NCBI GenBank assembly: GCA_000827495.1
Contig: KN817553.1
Coordinates: forward strand, 1-64,000
Reading direction: 5' to 3'
Source: Hypholoma sublateritium FD-334 SS-4
Taxonomy: Eukaryota; Basidiomycota; Agaricomycetes; Agaricales; Strophariaceae
Length of the DNA: 64,000 nt
This document shows, in pieces, positions 24,801 to 35,571 of the stretch. Position numbers and translations under genes: made by a program. How positions within the stretch are numbered: the stretch's first letter is position 1; the number at the start of each line of letters is the position of its first letter. Under the pieces are notes generated by a model. That model did not search any database. It saw only the letters and a list, made by a program, of their open reading frames with translations, and was not told the origin of the DNA.

Positions 24801-24898
24801 CGCCGCCCGCACTAATGGTTGGGCTTCATTGATTTGACTGATGACTCCTACGATGCAGAGGAAATATTGTGTGACAATTTCATTGACTTGACGTAGTC
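21853..24898 (+). pseudogene. Decayed basidiomycete gene ending in SUMO-interacting-like motifs
   Basis: Pieces of one long protein lie in order but in changing frames. YSFTGIIEARRLLPSVHVYI ends at a TGA near 21985. The main open block 22067-22560 has ILDSQDEIEPKWKVSCER, LYGLEVAVNVGDV. A frame slip then leads to DGDVYCAPQITQYFLRDPFN, and another to MRDHERCYTINFWRAEDSIA. Later blocks follow: IPDFMISAAFWKPWGGFLL, EKWILSALLTGGVNDEAGVP, and the C-terminal block 24411-24898. This last block has ILDLTEDEP, GLMDLTEES, a TAA, then GFIDLTDDS and NFIDLT. These four are hydrophobic-D-L-T plus acid motifs of SIM type. I recall similar multi-exon proteins repeated in Agaricomycete genomes, but no function. 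Stops and slips indicate a pseudogene. Confidence 0.55.
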
Positions 24899-25401
24899 TA
24901 GTATCATTACGCAGGTATTTTTTGTGTAGTCAGTTTCTCACAATTTACTCCTGGCCAGTGAATCACGTCCAAGTCCCAGTTTTCTGGCCCGGTCGACTTT
25001 GGGCTTTGACGCCCAGTGAAAAGCGCGTCTGCTCAGATCGTGCGTGATGCGTTGAAATCAGACGAGATGACACCGCCATCAAAACTGTTGATCAGAGCAG
25101 ACCATGCCCGAAAAGTGAGACATTCTATGCTCAGGTCTGCCTGAAATGTGCTGGGATCTGCTCAGGTCACGTAGTATCAAACTTTGGCCCGACGTCAGGA
25201 AACCTCAGCATGTTCATTGTATCTAGGATACACCGAATTCAACAGAATTCAGCGCTTCTCAACAGGTCGTGAAACAATGAGAACAATTCAAATCTGTTAT
25301 TATTTGCAATTGGTAGTCGTAAAGAAACTACAAAATCTGTCTATATATGCAACTATATAGCGGTAAGCGCCTCCTACACAAATACCGGCCACCCAGACCA
25401 C
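24899..25401. other. Intergenic, no gene seen
   Basis: Nothing coding recognised between the SIM-motif relic and the PEX13 fragment. Confidence 0.45.
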
Positions 25402-25800
25402 AAACTAATTCTACCGTCTATGAGAAAGTACTGCACGCGATCGTGCAGATGGTCGAGAGGACATTTGTCGCGGCGCACTCGTCATTCTTCGCGATCGTCG
25501 GCGTCGTTGACCTGCTCGGGTAGCTCCACGTGGCGATGGGCAGCGTTCTCAGCCTGTTTGGACTTGCTGCGCTGGCTGAGGGGCCTCCTGACGGGTGCGC
25601 AGGGAGCGGGGGCAGGGGGCCAGGATGAGGATATCAGGGAGTTTTCGGTGGACGAGCGGTGCAAATTGCGGGTACGTGTGAGTCGCGCGCGAGTAAGAAG
25701 CAGCTCGTCGTGTTCCTCGCGCTGTTCGGTGTCCCGTACGCAATGACGCGGCTCATCCACGTGCTCACCGAGTGCGCGCGGGTGCAGCAGATCCGCGGAA
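25402..25800 (+). pseudogene. PEX13 (peroxin-13) fragment, broken
   Basis: PEX13 is the peroxisomal membrane docking protein for PTS receptors. Translation gives VQMVERTFVAAHSSFFAIVG then VVDLLG, a TAG stop, LHVAMGSVLSLFGL, a one-base slip, LRWLRGLLTG, and after a low-complexity gap SRASKKQLVVFLALFGVPYA then MTRLIHVL. This is the central hydrophobic domain of fungal PEX13 (family pattern: ESTF-x-ATHSSFFAMVGV, LG-x-x-x-x-x-x-LGSVLGLFGLIRWL, KKPLIxFxLAIFGVPY). The Gly/Tyr-rich N-terminus and the SH3 domain are absent. Stop codon plus frame change show it is not functional. Confidence 0.78.
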
Positions 25801-26800
25801 GAGCGCGAAGGTGTAATCGCGCAGGGAGGTCGAGGGCGTGTTGCGGATGGGCTGCACGCGAGAGGGTCACGGCAGGTGGTTCCCAAAAGTTTGGGCACAG
25901 ATGTTGGAGAGGTGCAAGACGGAAGAAGAGCAGAAAAGAATAGGTTAGTCCCCCATGTACACTCGTTCGCAGTGTATCCTCGTACCTCGGTAGCGACCGA
26001 CGCTATCTACTATTACCAGAGTGAATTTTCGCCAAACAGCGGCTCACGTCTCGCCTGTGAAAATGTATATGTTAGTCGCGCAAGTTGCAGTATGGCAAAC
26101 ACTTACTATGTTCGGCGTCTCGCGAATCGTCTCCCGAGCTAGACAAATGCTGCAGTGCAAAGTGTAAATGGGAAATTTTAATGTGCTTACCTAGCCGCTA
26201 TCTCTTCCCATAGGTTCCCACCTCCCCTCGCGAGCATACGGATTACGAACGTTGCGCCACGGTTCGAATGCGGCGTCGACGTGGCACTGATTCGTCTCTT
26301 GCATGAGCATTTGATAAACATGGCAAATGTTTCGTGTAACTGCAGGTGGCGCAGCGCGGTAAGTGCAATACGCGCCGGATGAGCTAGTGATGGGTTTCAC
26401 GAGCTAGCTCTTCTGCTGCAGTGGACTTGGGAGAACAGAGCAGCGGCGTTGACCTTGAAAGATGTGTGGTGACGTAGGTCCGGAGACTGCCGGTGGAGCT
26501 CGAATATCCGCCTATGTCGGACTCGCTCAAAGGGACCACCGACGCCTGTTTCCTTGTCGGAACATCCAATAAATGAGTAAATACCACTGTTTAAACGTTT
26601 AAATAGTACGCATGTATTTTGAGACAGAGATATTCATTGAAGTTGCCAGTGGCCCGAAGTCAAGAGCGCGTCGTCGACCACTGGCACGTTTGATTCCGCG
26701 CACTTGCCGTGCACCACGCTCCACAAGCAAGTGACGAGCGCAGGCCCTACGCGTAGGCTGGGCCCTGCCAAGATTCATATACGTGCACAGAAATCCTCCC
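25801..26800. other. Intergenic, no gene seen
   Basis: No supportable coding region, RNA or repeat found. Confidence 0.45.
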
Positions 26801-26846
26801 TAGAAAAAGGGTAAGAAACTTGAAGCGCAGAACAAGTGATACATAC

Positions 26847-27856
26847 CTTGAAATTGGTTAAGTGGATTCGAAGTTCCCAGTCGAGAGGGCCGTGCACGAA
26901 GAGCCTAAAATCGCTGAGATGCAGAAACTGGTGTACGTGAAGATTTATTTGCATTGAAAGGATGTTCTGCTTACCATTCCAAGCTTCTCGTTGGCTTCAT
27001 TGGCAGGACCGAGGCTAGATGGGCGCATAGATCCAACCAAAATCATTGTGATGATCAGCCCTGTTTGAAAACATCGTGCACGGTGTGGCCCCGAAAGAAG
27101 TGAGGCTTCTAGCATAGTCGCAAGGATGATATGTATTTCCATTTGTCCCCAAAAGTGCTTGAAGAGTAAGGTACGCGAGAGACCACGGAAAAGGTGACTA
27201 TATGCGGTCAAAAAAAAGTGCCAAAGAATGTATTTGGGACTCACGCTCTGCAATCTTGTCCTTGAGCTTGCCGAACCTGCCTTCTGCCTTGAGGAAGTAG
27301 TAGCCGAATCGTTTGCCGTCCAAAGTCATGTTTTCTATGATGAGCCGAATGAAAAGCGAGTACCAGCACAACAAAATGGAGGCCCTGAGAACAGCGTAGC
27401 CCTTGCGTGGGGGGGTTGTGTCAACCTGTCGCAGATCAGAGAAAGGCTGGAGGGCGAGAGGAAGAAACGCACCAAGGCAGTAAAAAACCCATACATGTAC
27501 AGATCGACGACTTTCGGGGTCCATACCTCTTGGGATGGAGTATACGGAGTGTTTTCGAGGCGAAACATGTTTGCCCACTCCTCGAATAGTTCCTGAATTC
27601 GGTTCAAGTCGCGTCTGGTTTTCGCAGCCTCGGAGGATTTGATGTTTTCAGATTTCTTGATAACAGCATCGTTGAAAGCCTCATCAATGTCAGCGCGGGT
27701 AGTGATATCGCGGCTTTTGAAAACTCTGCTGCGGAACATGTCCTGCCTTTTGGTGGGTACATGTTCGTCAGGCTCCCGCGAAGTTGCAGCACGACATTCC
27801 CCACGACGGCGCGGAACGAGGTTCAAGCAGGTCATGCACCTGGACGTCGTGTACAT
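26847..27856 (-). pseudogene. Crypton/FluG-type (tyrosine-recombinase-like) gene, probably truncated
   Basis: Exons 27473-27856, 27245-27425, 26975-27197 and 26847-26927 carry EVWTPKVVDLYMYGFFTALV, YAVLRASILLCWYSLFIRLI, HLFRGLSRTLLFKHF, ILVGSMRPSSLGP and FLHLSDFRLFVHGPLDWELR then IHLTNFK. The order (core-binding helices, a 'G-x-RP-x-S-L' segment, then a 'KLGDxxIxR..P....V.L.N.KG' strand pair) resembles the FluG-domain / Crypton tyrosine-recombinase-like proteins of fungi. The Arg in MRPSSL would be catalytic Arg I. The exon 2/3 junction is off by one base with the only AG available (27198-27200), and no exon holding the catalytic Tyr follows. It therefore looks decayed. N-terminus MYTTSRCMTCLNLVPRR has two Cys. 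Assignment is by memory of the family and is moderate. Confidence 0.42.
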
Positions 27857-27859
27857 TTA

Positions 27860-28245
27860 CAAATTTTTCGCAGAGCGTGATACAAATACAGATAGCATAT
27901 GGGAAACCGTGATACGCTTACGAGTCTGCGTGTGGGAACGACAGGTGCACAAGCAACGAGAGACAACGAGCAATTTTACAAGCAACGAGAGAAGACGAGC
28001 AAAGTATAGGCAGACTTTGATAGCAAGCACTAGAGACACAAGAGCCAACAGACAGAGCGATTCCAGAGCAGCATCGAGCACGAGCAAGAGACAGCAGGCA
28101 TTCCAGAGAGACCAAGTAGCACCCGAGACCGAGACAGAATCCTAGAGGACCAAGAGAGAACACAAACGAGAGCGTTTTGATGAAAGCTTGTAGACAGAGT
28201 TAGATGACGCCTAGGACAAGATCAAAGTGACTAACTTGTCGGCCT
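27860..28245. repeat. Purine-rich low-complexity tract upstream of the recombinase-like gene
   Basis: Between about 27940 and 28160 the plus strand is dominated by GAGA/CAAG/ACGAG words (CAAGCAACGAGAGA repeated at 27950 and 27980, then AGCAAGAGACAGCAGG). This likely is promoter-side low complexity; no gene. Confidence 0.45.
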
Positions 28246-28266
28246 TTGCCCTTTCACGAGCCTCCC

Positions 28267-28530
28267 TCACCGGAGCAGCTTCCCTTCTTCTTGGCCCAAA
28301 TTAGTTGCATTCAAGGCGACAAGCGAACAAGCTACCTCGCGAATCTTGACCTTTGGTTCTTCATCTTCCGACTCAGAGAGGGTATTTCGCCTTCGCTTGA
28401 TCTTGACTCTGACCTCAGGTTCCTCTGAATCGACGACGCGCTTTCGCTGGGAAGTTGAGGGTTCATCCTCGTCGTCAGTGGAGTCGGTCTGTGAGGAATA
28501 TAATAAGCAGAGGGCCGAAAACATAGTCAA
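28267..28530 (-). CDS. Acidic/basic disordered exon, parent gene unknown
   Basis: Minus-strand frame with DSTDDEDEPSTSQRKR, DSEEPEVRVKIKRRR and SESEDEEPKVKI: alternating acidic clusters and basic nuclear-localisation-like patches. A plausible upstream piece (TVRKKKVNAEDI, splice donor GTGAGT near 28530-28550) suggests a spliced gene, but I cannot define its ends or tie it securely to the CAP-H fragment upstream. Confidence 0.3.
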   Translation of the reverse strand: MTMFSALCLLYSSQTDSTDDEDEPSTSQRKRVVDSEEPEVRVKIKRRRNTLSESEDEEPKVKIREVACSLVALNATNLGQEEGKLLR

Positions 28531-28679
28531 AACTCACGATGTCTTCCGCGTTCACTTTCTTCTTTCTCACTGTCTTGTGAGGACTGCGTGTGGCCCGCCG
28601 TGGATGATTTCAGAGCAGCTACGACGCGGCATCAGCCGGGGCCTGCAGATTTGTTGGAGGAAAATACGCACCCTGGTCT

Positions 28680-29227
28680 TGGGGGTCCCCGCGAGCTGAT
28701 CGAATACGCGCATTCGCGAGCAACGATATGTTCCCAATCTTCTTCTCGTCGCCCTTTGTCTGCTCGACGCCGTCTTCGACTGTACTCGGACGGGTCGGTC
28801 GGCGTAGCGCCGTTGTTGTCCACCTCCTATGCGCAAAAGAAAACATTTAATATCCGTCTGTAGGGCAGCAAACCGCACAAAACGCACCATGCTCTCATCC
28901 GCGTCCGACACGAGCTCTTCCTTAACCACGATGTCAAGCCCCTTCCAAATATTGTCCTTGAGCTGGCGCACATCGACGGGCTTGGCGTAGTTCACGAACT
29001 CGGGCCGCACACGTCGAGTCTGGCCCGCCGTCACCGCAAGCAGATCCTGCTCGCCCGCGTCCACCTCCGGCAGGCCACCGCCGCCGTCGAAACCGCCTGG
29101 AAAGTCGAGCTGTGGAATAGTTAGCCTTGGCGGTCCACTCTCCGCATAGGTCAGGCAGGACTTACGAAGAACTTCATCATACACCCCTCAGGCGCCATTC
29201 GGTGTTTTCGATACAGGGCTCTAATAA
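28680..29227 (-). pseudogene. Condensin subunit CAP-H/Barren (BRN1) fragment
   Basis: Exon 29166-29227 gives HRMAPEGCMMKFF. Exon 28888-29109 gives LDFPGGFDGGGGLPEVDAGE, then RRVRPEFVNYAKPVDVRQLK and DNIWKGLDIVV. In the Barren family the last part is normally VNYAKTAKRVDVxxLKxNIW, so four residues (TAKR) are missing. A third, out-of-phase remnant reads TVEDGVEQTKGDEKKIGNIS where the family has a YPK...M-x-x-I-S-T-S-F-C-F-I-C-L-L-H segment; that conserved core is gone. Both N-terminal and C-terminal kleisin parts are absent. The CAP-H similarity stops abruptly near 29227, close to where the divergent phosphotransferase begins. Retained introns argue against a retrocopy. Confidence 0.7.
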
Positions 29228-29317
29228 CTACGTGCGTTCCTGCTTGCAACCTTCAAACACAGAATTTGATTCCATGCTGAGACTGATGCCCAGGGTTTCC
29301 ACCTGAAACTGCGGAAT

Positions 29318-30486
29318 CAGTCCGACATCGTAGCGCGTTTGGCTCGCGGCGATGTCAACATGCCCAACTTCGACGGGTTCCCAATTGAAGTACAAGTTCC
29401 CGAGGCCAAGTTCGAAGTGGCGGTGTACGAGCTCTTGCACGCAGAGCCTAATACATTGCCCTCGCGCCTGCTTTACTACCGTCTCCCAGTGCAGAATATT
29501 GGCCCCAGACTTGATCTCCCTCTGGATATCGCGGGCCGCCGCTTGTTCGTGTTTGAGAAAGCAGAAGGAGAGAATAATGTATGGTTTGATCTCAGCCCAG
29601 GGGGGAAGGTGCGTGCCGATTTCAGCCATCTGCTTCGCTCAATTCAAGTGACAAACTGCTCTTTAGGCCAGTATCCTTTCTCAGTCAGCCTGTATTCGCG
29701 CATCGCTGTTCAACTTCAATCTCCCCCTCGACTTCGCCACTGTTTGGCTCCGCGAACGTCTCTTTGAACAGAAGCCCAAATCACTTCCCATTCCCGTTGC
29801 TCCCACGCGCGAGTTCTGCGTTGCTCTTCTCACTTCCAAAATCGAAGCGACAATCGGGAACATAGGCGACATGATCGGGTGGGAAGAGGACGATAACACC
29901 GTTGGCCCTATTGCGGTAGCGGCCAAGCAATCCCTCTTGTGCCTCATCCCATATATTGTCCCCACAGACAGTGATGAGGCCTCTCTCTATCGTCTCGTTC
30001 TCGACCACGGCGATTTCGGCATTCACAACATGTCGATTACAAAGGATTCAAACGGTTTACCTCTCGTGACGTCTCTGTATGACTGGGAGACTGGGTGTAT
30101 CGTGCCGGCTATCTTATCTGATCCATTGATGGCAGTGACAGTGGATCTGGTGACAGATGAGAGGGCTGCCCCTTCAATCACTCGAGTACCTGACTACACA
30201 ACTCCAGACGAACACACAGAGTACATGACATGGTCCAGGCATTATTTCAATGTGCGTAATTTGTTCAAGTGCTGTCTTTTATAATGCATGAATAAAGGAG
30301 CAACCACCTTTCAACGCGTAGGCTCTCTTCAAGCAAGCGCCCGATTACGAGCGTGCAATTCAATCAGGGAAAGATGCACGCCATATTTGGTATGCGTTAC
30401 AGGCGTGGCGAGGTGACAACCCAGAGGGATTTTTTGGTGATCTAGGATCTTGGGCTGAGAAGAGGATGAAGGAGCTTGCCATGTAA
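29318..30486 (+). CDS. APH-family (aminoglycoside-phosphotransferase-like) protein
   Basis: Small-molecule kinase fold of the fungal APH family; substrate unknown. Exons 29318(?)-29609, about 29667-30249 and about 30322-30486 join as GGK|ASILSQSACIRA and SRHYFN|ALFKQAPDYERA. Motifs: SDIVARLARGDVNMPNFDGFP (glycine-loop/lysine region weak), FVFEKAEGENNVWFDL (hinge), LVLDHGDFGIHNMSI with the H-G-D-x-x-x-x-N catalytic loop, and SLYDWETGCIVP where the D-W-E supplies the metal-binding Asp. The C-terminal exon ends FFGDLGSWAEKRMKELAM, stop 30484-30486. The true start is uncertain: the frame meets TGA just upstream of FHAETDAQGFH, so an N-terminal exon may be missing or lie across the border with the CAP-H fragment. 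Confidence 0.72.
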
Positions 30487-33400
30487 TCCAAGGCAGGGCT
30501 TTCCAAGCCTGGGCGGTGCTAGTTATTAGAAATATAATTTACTAGGGTGTTCCCAGGCTCGGTATCAGAGCATTCAAGTTAGGCATGAAAACAAGCACCT
30601 TCAAAGGCTGGGGTGAGATGGACACCTGTCCATTGTCAGCAGCTACGTCTCCACAAAGTAAACACTCACACAGTGTTTTATTTCCCCTTCAGCGAGATAA
30701 AAATTTCCCCCATTTCCTCTGATATAAAATCACCAGCTGAACTTGATAGCAGCACCTTGAAAACACTTGCCTAGCTTTCCAAAAATGAAGGCAATCCCGT
30801 CTGTCAGATCCCCTGCGTTGAAGGTCCTACTACCTTGGCGGAGCGAAGAATGGGCTTATGCGTCGGAAGGGACAGAGAGCCCGCGGAAGATATCTTGAGC
30901 GCCGTCTATCCCATGCCGTGTAGACATCGGACGCTGCATGTCCACGGCGCGTCAACGCTCACCGAAAAACACGGAGAAGTAGAGAATATGCCCTTTGAAG
31001 ATACCCCAAGCACCCGGCCATGTTTCACGCAAAGGTTTCTTTAGCGCGGTATGTCAGTGCGCTGGCCCGGATGGCCCACGACGATGTCACTGCTGATAAG
31101 TGTGCCGTTCTTCACCGCGTGAGTGATGGGTGCTGACGCAACGGCATGGAGACGTATGGCGGCGGCGGCGGGATACGCATGGTCGGTGATGTGAATGCAT
31201 GTCACGTAAGTCGACTGTGAGCGCGTTCAACGTTCAACGATCACAGCGCAGTGCATAAGTACTAACCTTCTGCTAACGGCTATGCCGTTACTCAATATAC
31301 TGTTGCAGGGCAATCCCAACAAAATGCTGCCGTTGGCATGTGAATGCCTCCGTGGAGACTACCATTATGTAGAGGGCGCAGAAATTACGAGCCATAGTCG
31401 CGCGCACGAAGAGATAGCCGATACTTTGGAGCATGTGTATCGCGATGAAGTTATCGGACGTCGCTTTCAACCTCAGGATTTCATTATAGAGCTACGGAGG
31501 AACTGGAAAACCGTCAATCGGGACGAGGGGACGTGGGAGCCCGGAGAGGTAGATCGTTGGAAATTTCTGTATTGACCTGTGAGCGATCTCACTTGATGAG
31601 GTATGGTATTCACTAACCTTGATGCCGAGTTTTAGCTTCGTGGGCGACGTCTACGCGATGCTGGAGGTAGTGTCGGCCATTCTCAAGGAAAACCGCGGCC
31701 CAGCGGAGCCAGCCAAAAGCGAAACGACGATGGCAAAATACGCGTATCTATTTGGAGAGGAATTATCAGGGGCTGTGCAGGGCGAAGTGTGCAGATTGGA
31801 AAGGCCGGGGGCTCCTTTTGGATTCCGTGAGCACGCTCGAGAAGCGGCGGCCCGTCTCCGCTGCGTATCTGCGTTTGCCATCAAGGAGAGTTCTGGGGCG
31901 TCTACGACGTCGGTGGAAGTGTTCGGCCGGATCTGCGGACAGGAATATGAGTTAAGCCCGTTCCACAGGAGACGTTCTTGTGGGACGGTTCAAAAATAAA
32001 TTAGTGTGGACGGGAATGATTAGGCGCGGCAGACAAACTCACATTCATGGCATGTCGCTGCTAAACGGGTCAACTTCATGCCCGCCCGATACGCATATCT
32101 CTTCAGGCTGTAATCCAGAGGCTGTGGCACAGCTTGTTGTCCGGCGGAGCATGCTGGTGTGCTGGGCGTCCGGTCGACGGCTTCGAAATTTGGCACCAGT
32201 AAGCGAGCCATTCATTGTCGCGTGCACGGCCGTAGACTAATCTCCTGGTCTGTAGGGTCTCAGTTCTACATCCGAATCGTGGGTTCTGGTCGCGCAAACG
32301 CGTGCGGTCCCGACGTGGGCTGATCTTCGGATAGTTGAAGGGGTTCTGGAGGAGCGGTGGCGCGTTGAACCTCGTCGCTGAGGAATACACGGCGATCTGG
32401 TGCAGTGAAGTCTGGAAGGCGGTATATGCACAATCCGCGAACTTCGGGTGAGCCAGCGGATCGAGAGTGGCGGAGATGGTTCTCAAGTTTCGCAGTTCGT
32501 GATTTGGATTCAGCGGGTTCTAGAGCAACGGCGTGCAGACGGGGTTGGCGGACGGGTTAGCCGCGAGCTGCGAAATTCGCGATCTGGATTGTGGGCTCAG
32601 CGAGATCTAGGGCGACAGCGGCGCGAAATAAGAAAATGGCAACAGGTACCGGCACAGTAGATGATGGTTCGAATGGATGTCGCGTCAAGGCAGCTGTAAG
32701 CCCGTTCAGCATGCAACAGCAGCTGCACAATCGCAAAGGTGGGGTAGGGTACCCTATGGGCCAATCGACACATCCGCGCACGTTGCATAGCCGTCAGATG
32801 CGCCAATGTTATCGGCCACTGTCTTCCTAGCGGCGCCGATACCGCGGTGGAGGTCCTGCCGGATGGCACAGGTCTGTAGAAGATGTACGGGGGTGCTACC
32901 CTAAGATGGGGCAGTCGCCGCGGACACGCGCGCAAGGACCGTTGCGCATTCTCCGATTCACGCAGCACTGTCTGCCCCGGGGTAATAATGGACTGGCGGA
33001 AGTAATGGTCGATACGGCGGTGGGCCTTATCTCCTCTGCGAAGGCGGTACGCGCCCTGTTCGCTCTGCGCTGACTCCTGAACTGTAATACCAACACTGGC
33101 GCTGCTGGATACGGAGATCGACATGGTCGTGGACTTCGACTGGCGCGAGGCGCGTTTGATAATTCCCGAGAGCGCGGCGACGCGATGTGGTTCAATGGCT
33201 GGGCGTTAGGGTGCATTGTGAGCAGTTGGCGGTGAGGTGCATTTTCCTGTATCAGGCCTCACTTGGGTGTCACTAATCAGCTCCTCAGGATCATGAGACC
33301 TACTTCACAGGTGCAGAGATTCCGCTTTGATTTGATACTTCCGCCTCGCGTACTTGCGTGCCTTTTGTCTGGACGCTACGGGAGCGCTCGCCGTTGCAGT

Positions 33401-33960
33401 GATGGAGTTCGTCGACCTGTTTTTGGGCAGTCGCTAGGCAGGCCGCAGCGGTGTTGGGAAGAAAATCGTGCGGGCCGACGACGTTCGCGAGCGGAGAATG
33501 AACAGACCGTCAATAGACAGCTGCACCCCTCGCTGCTACTTCGGAATCGCTGCGCATACTTATGTCGAGAAACTTACCGGCCGAGTTTCTTGAACTACTC
33601 GTGACGATCCTAGGGAGGTGAGATGGGCCCGGGATTATCAGGGCCAGCGAAGGGCGGTGCGCGATAACGTAACCTTCTCGCTGCTTTCGACGTTTTCTAT
33701 ATAGCAAAGTTCACAGGATATGCCCGTACTCCAATGCGATGCAGGTCGACGTGACCCACTTATAGTTGAGAAACATGCCGATACCTTCCAGATTGATGTG
33801 GAGGCTCGGCGTCGGCTTCGATGCTGGAGATCGACCGCGTCAGATATGTTCAACGACTAACTAGCTAATCATGATCCCATAAGTACTCGACGATTTCAGG
33901 CGAAAGGCAGGTTACCAGAGTAAGCGTTCGACGCCGAAATCGCAGCAAGTCAGAATTCCA
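30487..33960. other. Long gene-poor stretch
   Basis: About 3.5 kb with no recognisable gene. Open frames that could be degenerate exons: 30784-30897 plus (MKAIPSVRSPALKVLLP), 31282-31575 plus (97 codons), 31619-31999 plus (126 codons), and 32103-32486 minus, whose opening (ISATLDPLAHPKFADCAYTA) looks protein-like but matches nothing I know. An imperfect direct repeat of roughly 80 bp (GCAGTTCGTGATTTGGATT versus GAAATTCGCGATCTGGATT) sits at about 32489-32620. Confidence 0.4.
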
Positions 33961-34205
33961 TATGGGATGGATGGTGGAGCAGGCGAGAGAGGAAAAGCGT
34001 GGGAACTCGGCCAACGCGTCACTATACACAGCCAGTCTTCAGGCCGGAGTACTGCCGCCCCGGTACTCCGGCCTGAAGACTGGCTGCATACAGTAGCGCC
34101 TTGGCCGAGTTTCACACGCTTTTCCTCCCTCCCCTGCTCCACTATCCCGTTGTGCTACGAGATTTCGGAAACCAGTGAGAAGCCTGCGAACGATTGCTGC
34201 TAGGA
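33961..34205. mobile_element. Fold-back (MITE-like) element, copy 1
   Basis: A long hairpin. The central arms 34029-34052 and 34063-34086 are a perfect 24-bp inverted repeat around a 10-nt loop (core CTTCAGGCCGGAGTAC). Beyond them the pairing continues imperfectly: CTCGGCCAACGCGTCACTATA versus the mirrored right side, GGAAAAGCGTG versus CACGCTTTTCC, and GGTGGAGCAGG versus CCTGCTCCAC. The right flank AAGCCTGCGAACGATTGC is shared with copies 2 and 3. No coding capacity. Confidence 0.72.
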
Positions 34206-34699
34206 AGCACCACCCTGCACACTCAGTGGAGACTCGGCACTTGGGCATCCTGGAAGGTATTGGACCATCGACCTGGAGTACGCGCTGGAAATAACCGCTG
34301 ATATTCCAGCAGAAGGTTAGTTTCCTGATTTATCAATGTAGGCACTCAGATCTCAGAGCCTAAGTCAGCAGCAGTGTATGTACTTTCGGAACAGGTGAAT
34401 ACTATCGATTGTCATCTTTATATACATTCCTTCTTGCTCAGTTTCCACGGAAATACAAATATTAAGTCGCAAGCTGTGAGGGAAGATCAAGAAAAAATTG
34501 TATCGTACAAACAAATTAGATCATGCAGCCAACTGCAGTTGGAACAGAAAACAAAGGGAAAGACCAATGAAAAATACCAAAAATACTGATTGTACAGTGC
34601 CACAAAATGCTGCTCTTTGTTAGTTTGATGCGTGAGCCTGGAAGATAAACTGCTATTCGAAGCTTGCCAGGTTTTTTTGGACCGCTGACAAAAGCGCGC

Positions 34700-35571
34700 T
34701 CAGAGCCTTTTCCGTTTGTATGATTGAGAGGGAAGATCGGTAGGTTGTGGCTTGCCTATAATTTCAATGTTATCTTGATTGTGCTGGCCAGGCTGAACAG
34801 AGTGAATAGTTCTTTCCTCCAAGATCTCAAGTGAGGGCGAGCGCGGCGGGACAATGGGCGTTTCCATAGCGGAGATTCCAGGTAAGACCTCAGTAGAGGG
34901 TGAGTACCAACGATTGACTTGATTTTTCCTAAGTTTGCGAGACTTATTGGTAGGTCGTGGTTCGCCCACAATCTCAACACCGTCTTGATTGCCATATACA
35001 GGTTGAGTAATGGTTCTGTCCTCCAGGATCTCAAGTGAGGGCGAACGCAGCCGAGGAACAGGCGCAACAGCTGGTATTTCTGAGGAGGAAGCTTTCAAAA
35101 CATTACCAGAACCTACTAGAGGGCGAGTAAACAGCCAATTTTTAGAATACAGACAGTCTGAATGGTGTTCAACTCACTAGTATTGGCGGCCTCTTCATCA
35201 TGAAGACACGAACTGGAACGCACTGGTGAACTGGCTGAAGAACTGGTAGATCCATTTTCAGACAGTGGAAGTGTCCGTGGACGAGATGAATGCATGGTGG
35301 AAGGGCGGGAGGGTGTCATCCTAGCCCACTGCCCACGAGGTACTCGAGGCTTTTCTGAACGACCTCCAGCGCGGCTTTTTACTTGTGTTACGCGACCACG
35401 AGACATTGTCCTCGGGGTTTGAGCAGCAAAATTAGCTGAATGTGGCGCCGAAATCGCGTATGTGTTCCCAACCTGGACATTTGTGTCAGCTATTACACCT
35501 TGGGATTTTTGACCCATCGCCTCTTTGTGGTCTTCCGGTTTCATTGCTGTTTCAAATCCTGCTGGGATCAT
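34700..35571 (-). CDS. 269-aa protein with duplicated C-terminal module, unknown
   Basis: Two exons, 35178-35571 and 34700-35115 (394 + 416 nt), join across a 62-nt intron to an exact 269-aa frame. The first exon is basic and Ser/Arg-rich (TPRTMSRGRVTQVKSRAGG, PRGQWARMTPSRPSTMHSSR), like a DNA- or RNA-binding disordered tail. The second exon holds a module present twice: RSPSLEILEDRTITQPVYGN ... VEIVGEPRPT and RSPSLEILEERTIHSVQPGQ ... IEIIGKPQPT, each followed by a basic patch (SRKLRK, YKRKRL at the C-terminus). The hydrophobic triplets EIVGE and EIIGK beside acids could be SIM-like, but that is weak. No known domain. Confidence 0.6.

Noticed and set aside
26255..26290. tRNA-like GGTTCGAATGC (T-loop look-alike); similar words at 21590 and 32668
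   Set aside because: No acceptor stem, D-arm or anticodon arm can be paired around any of them.
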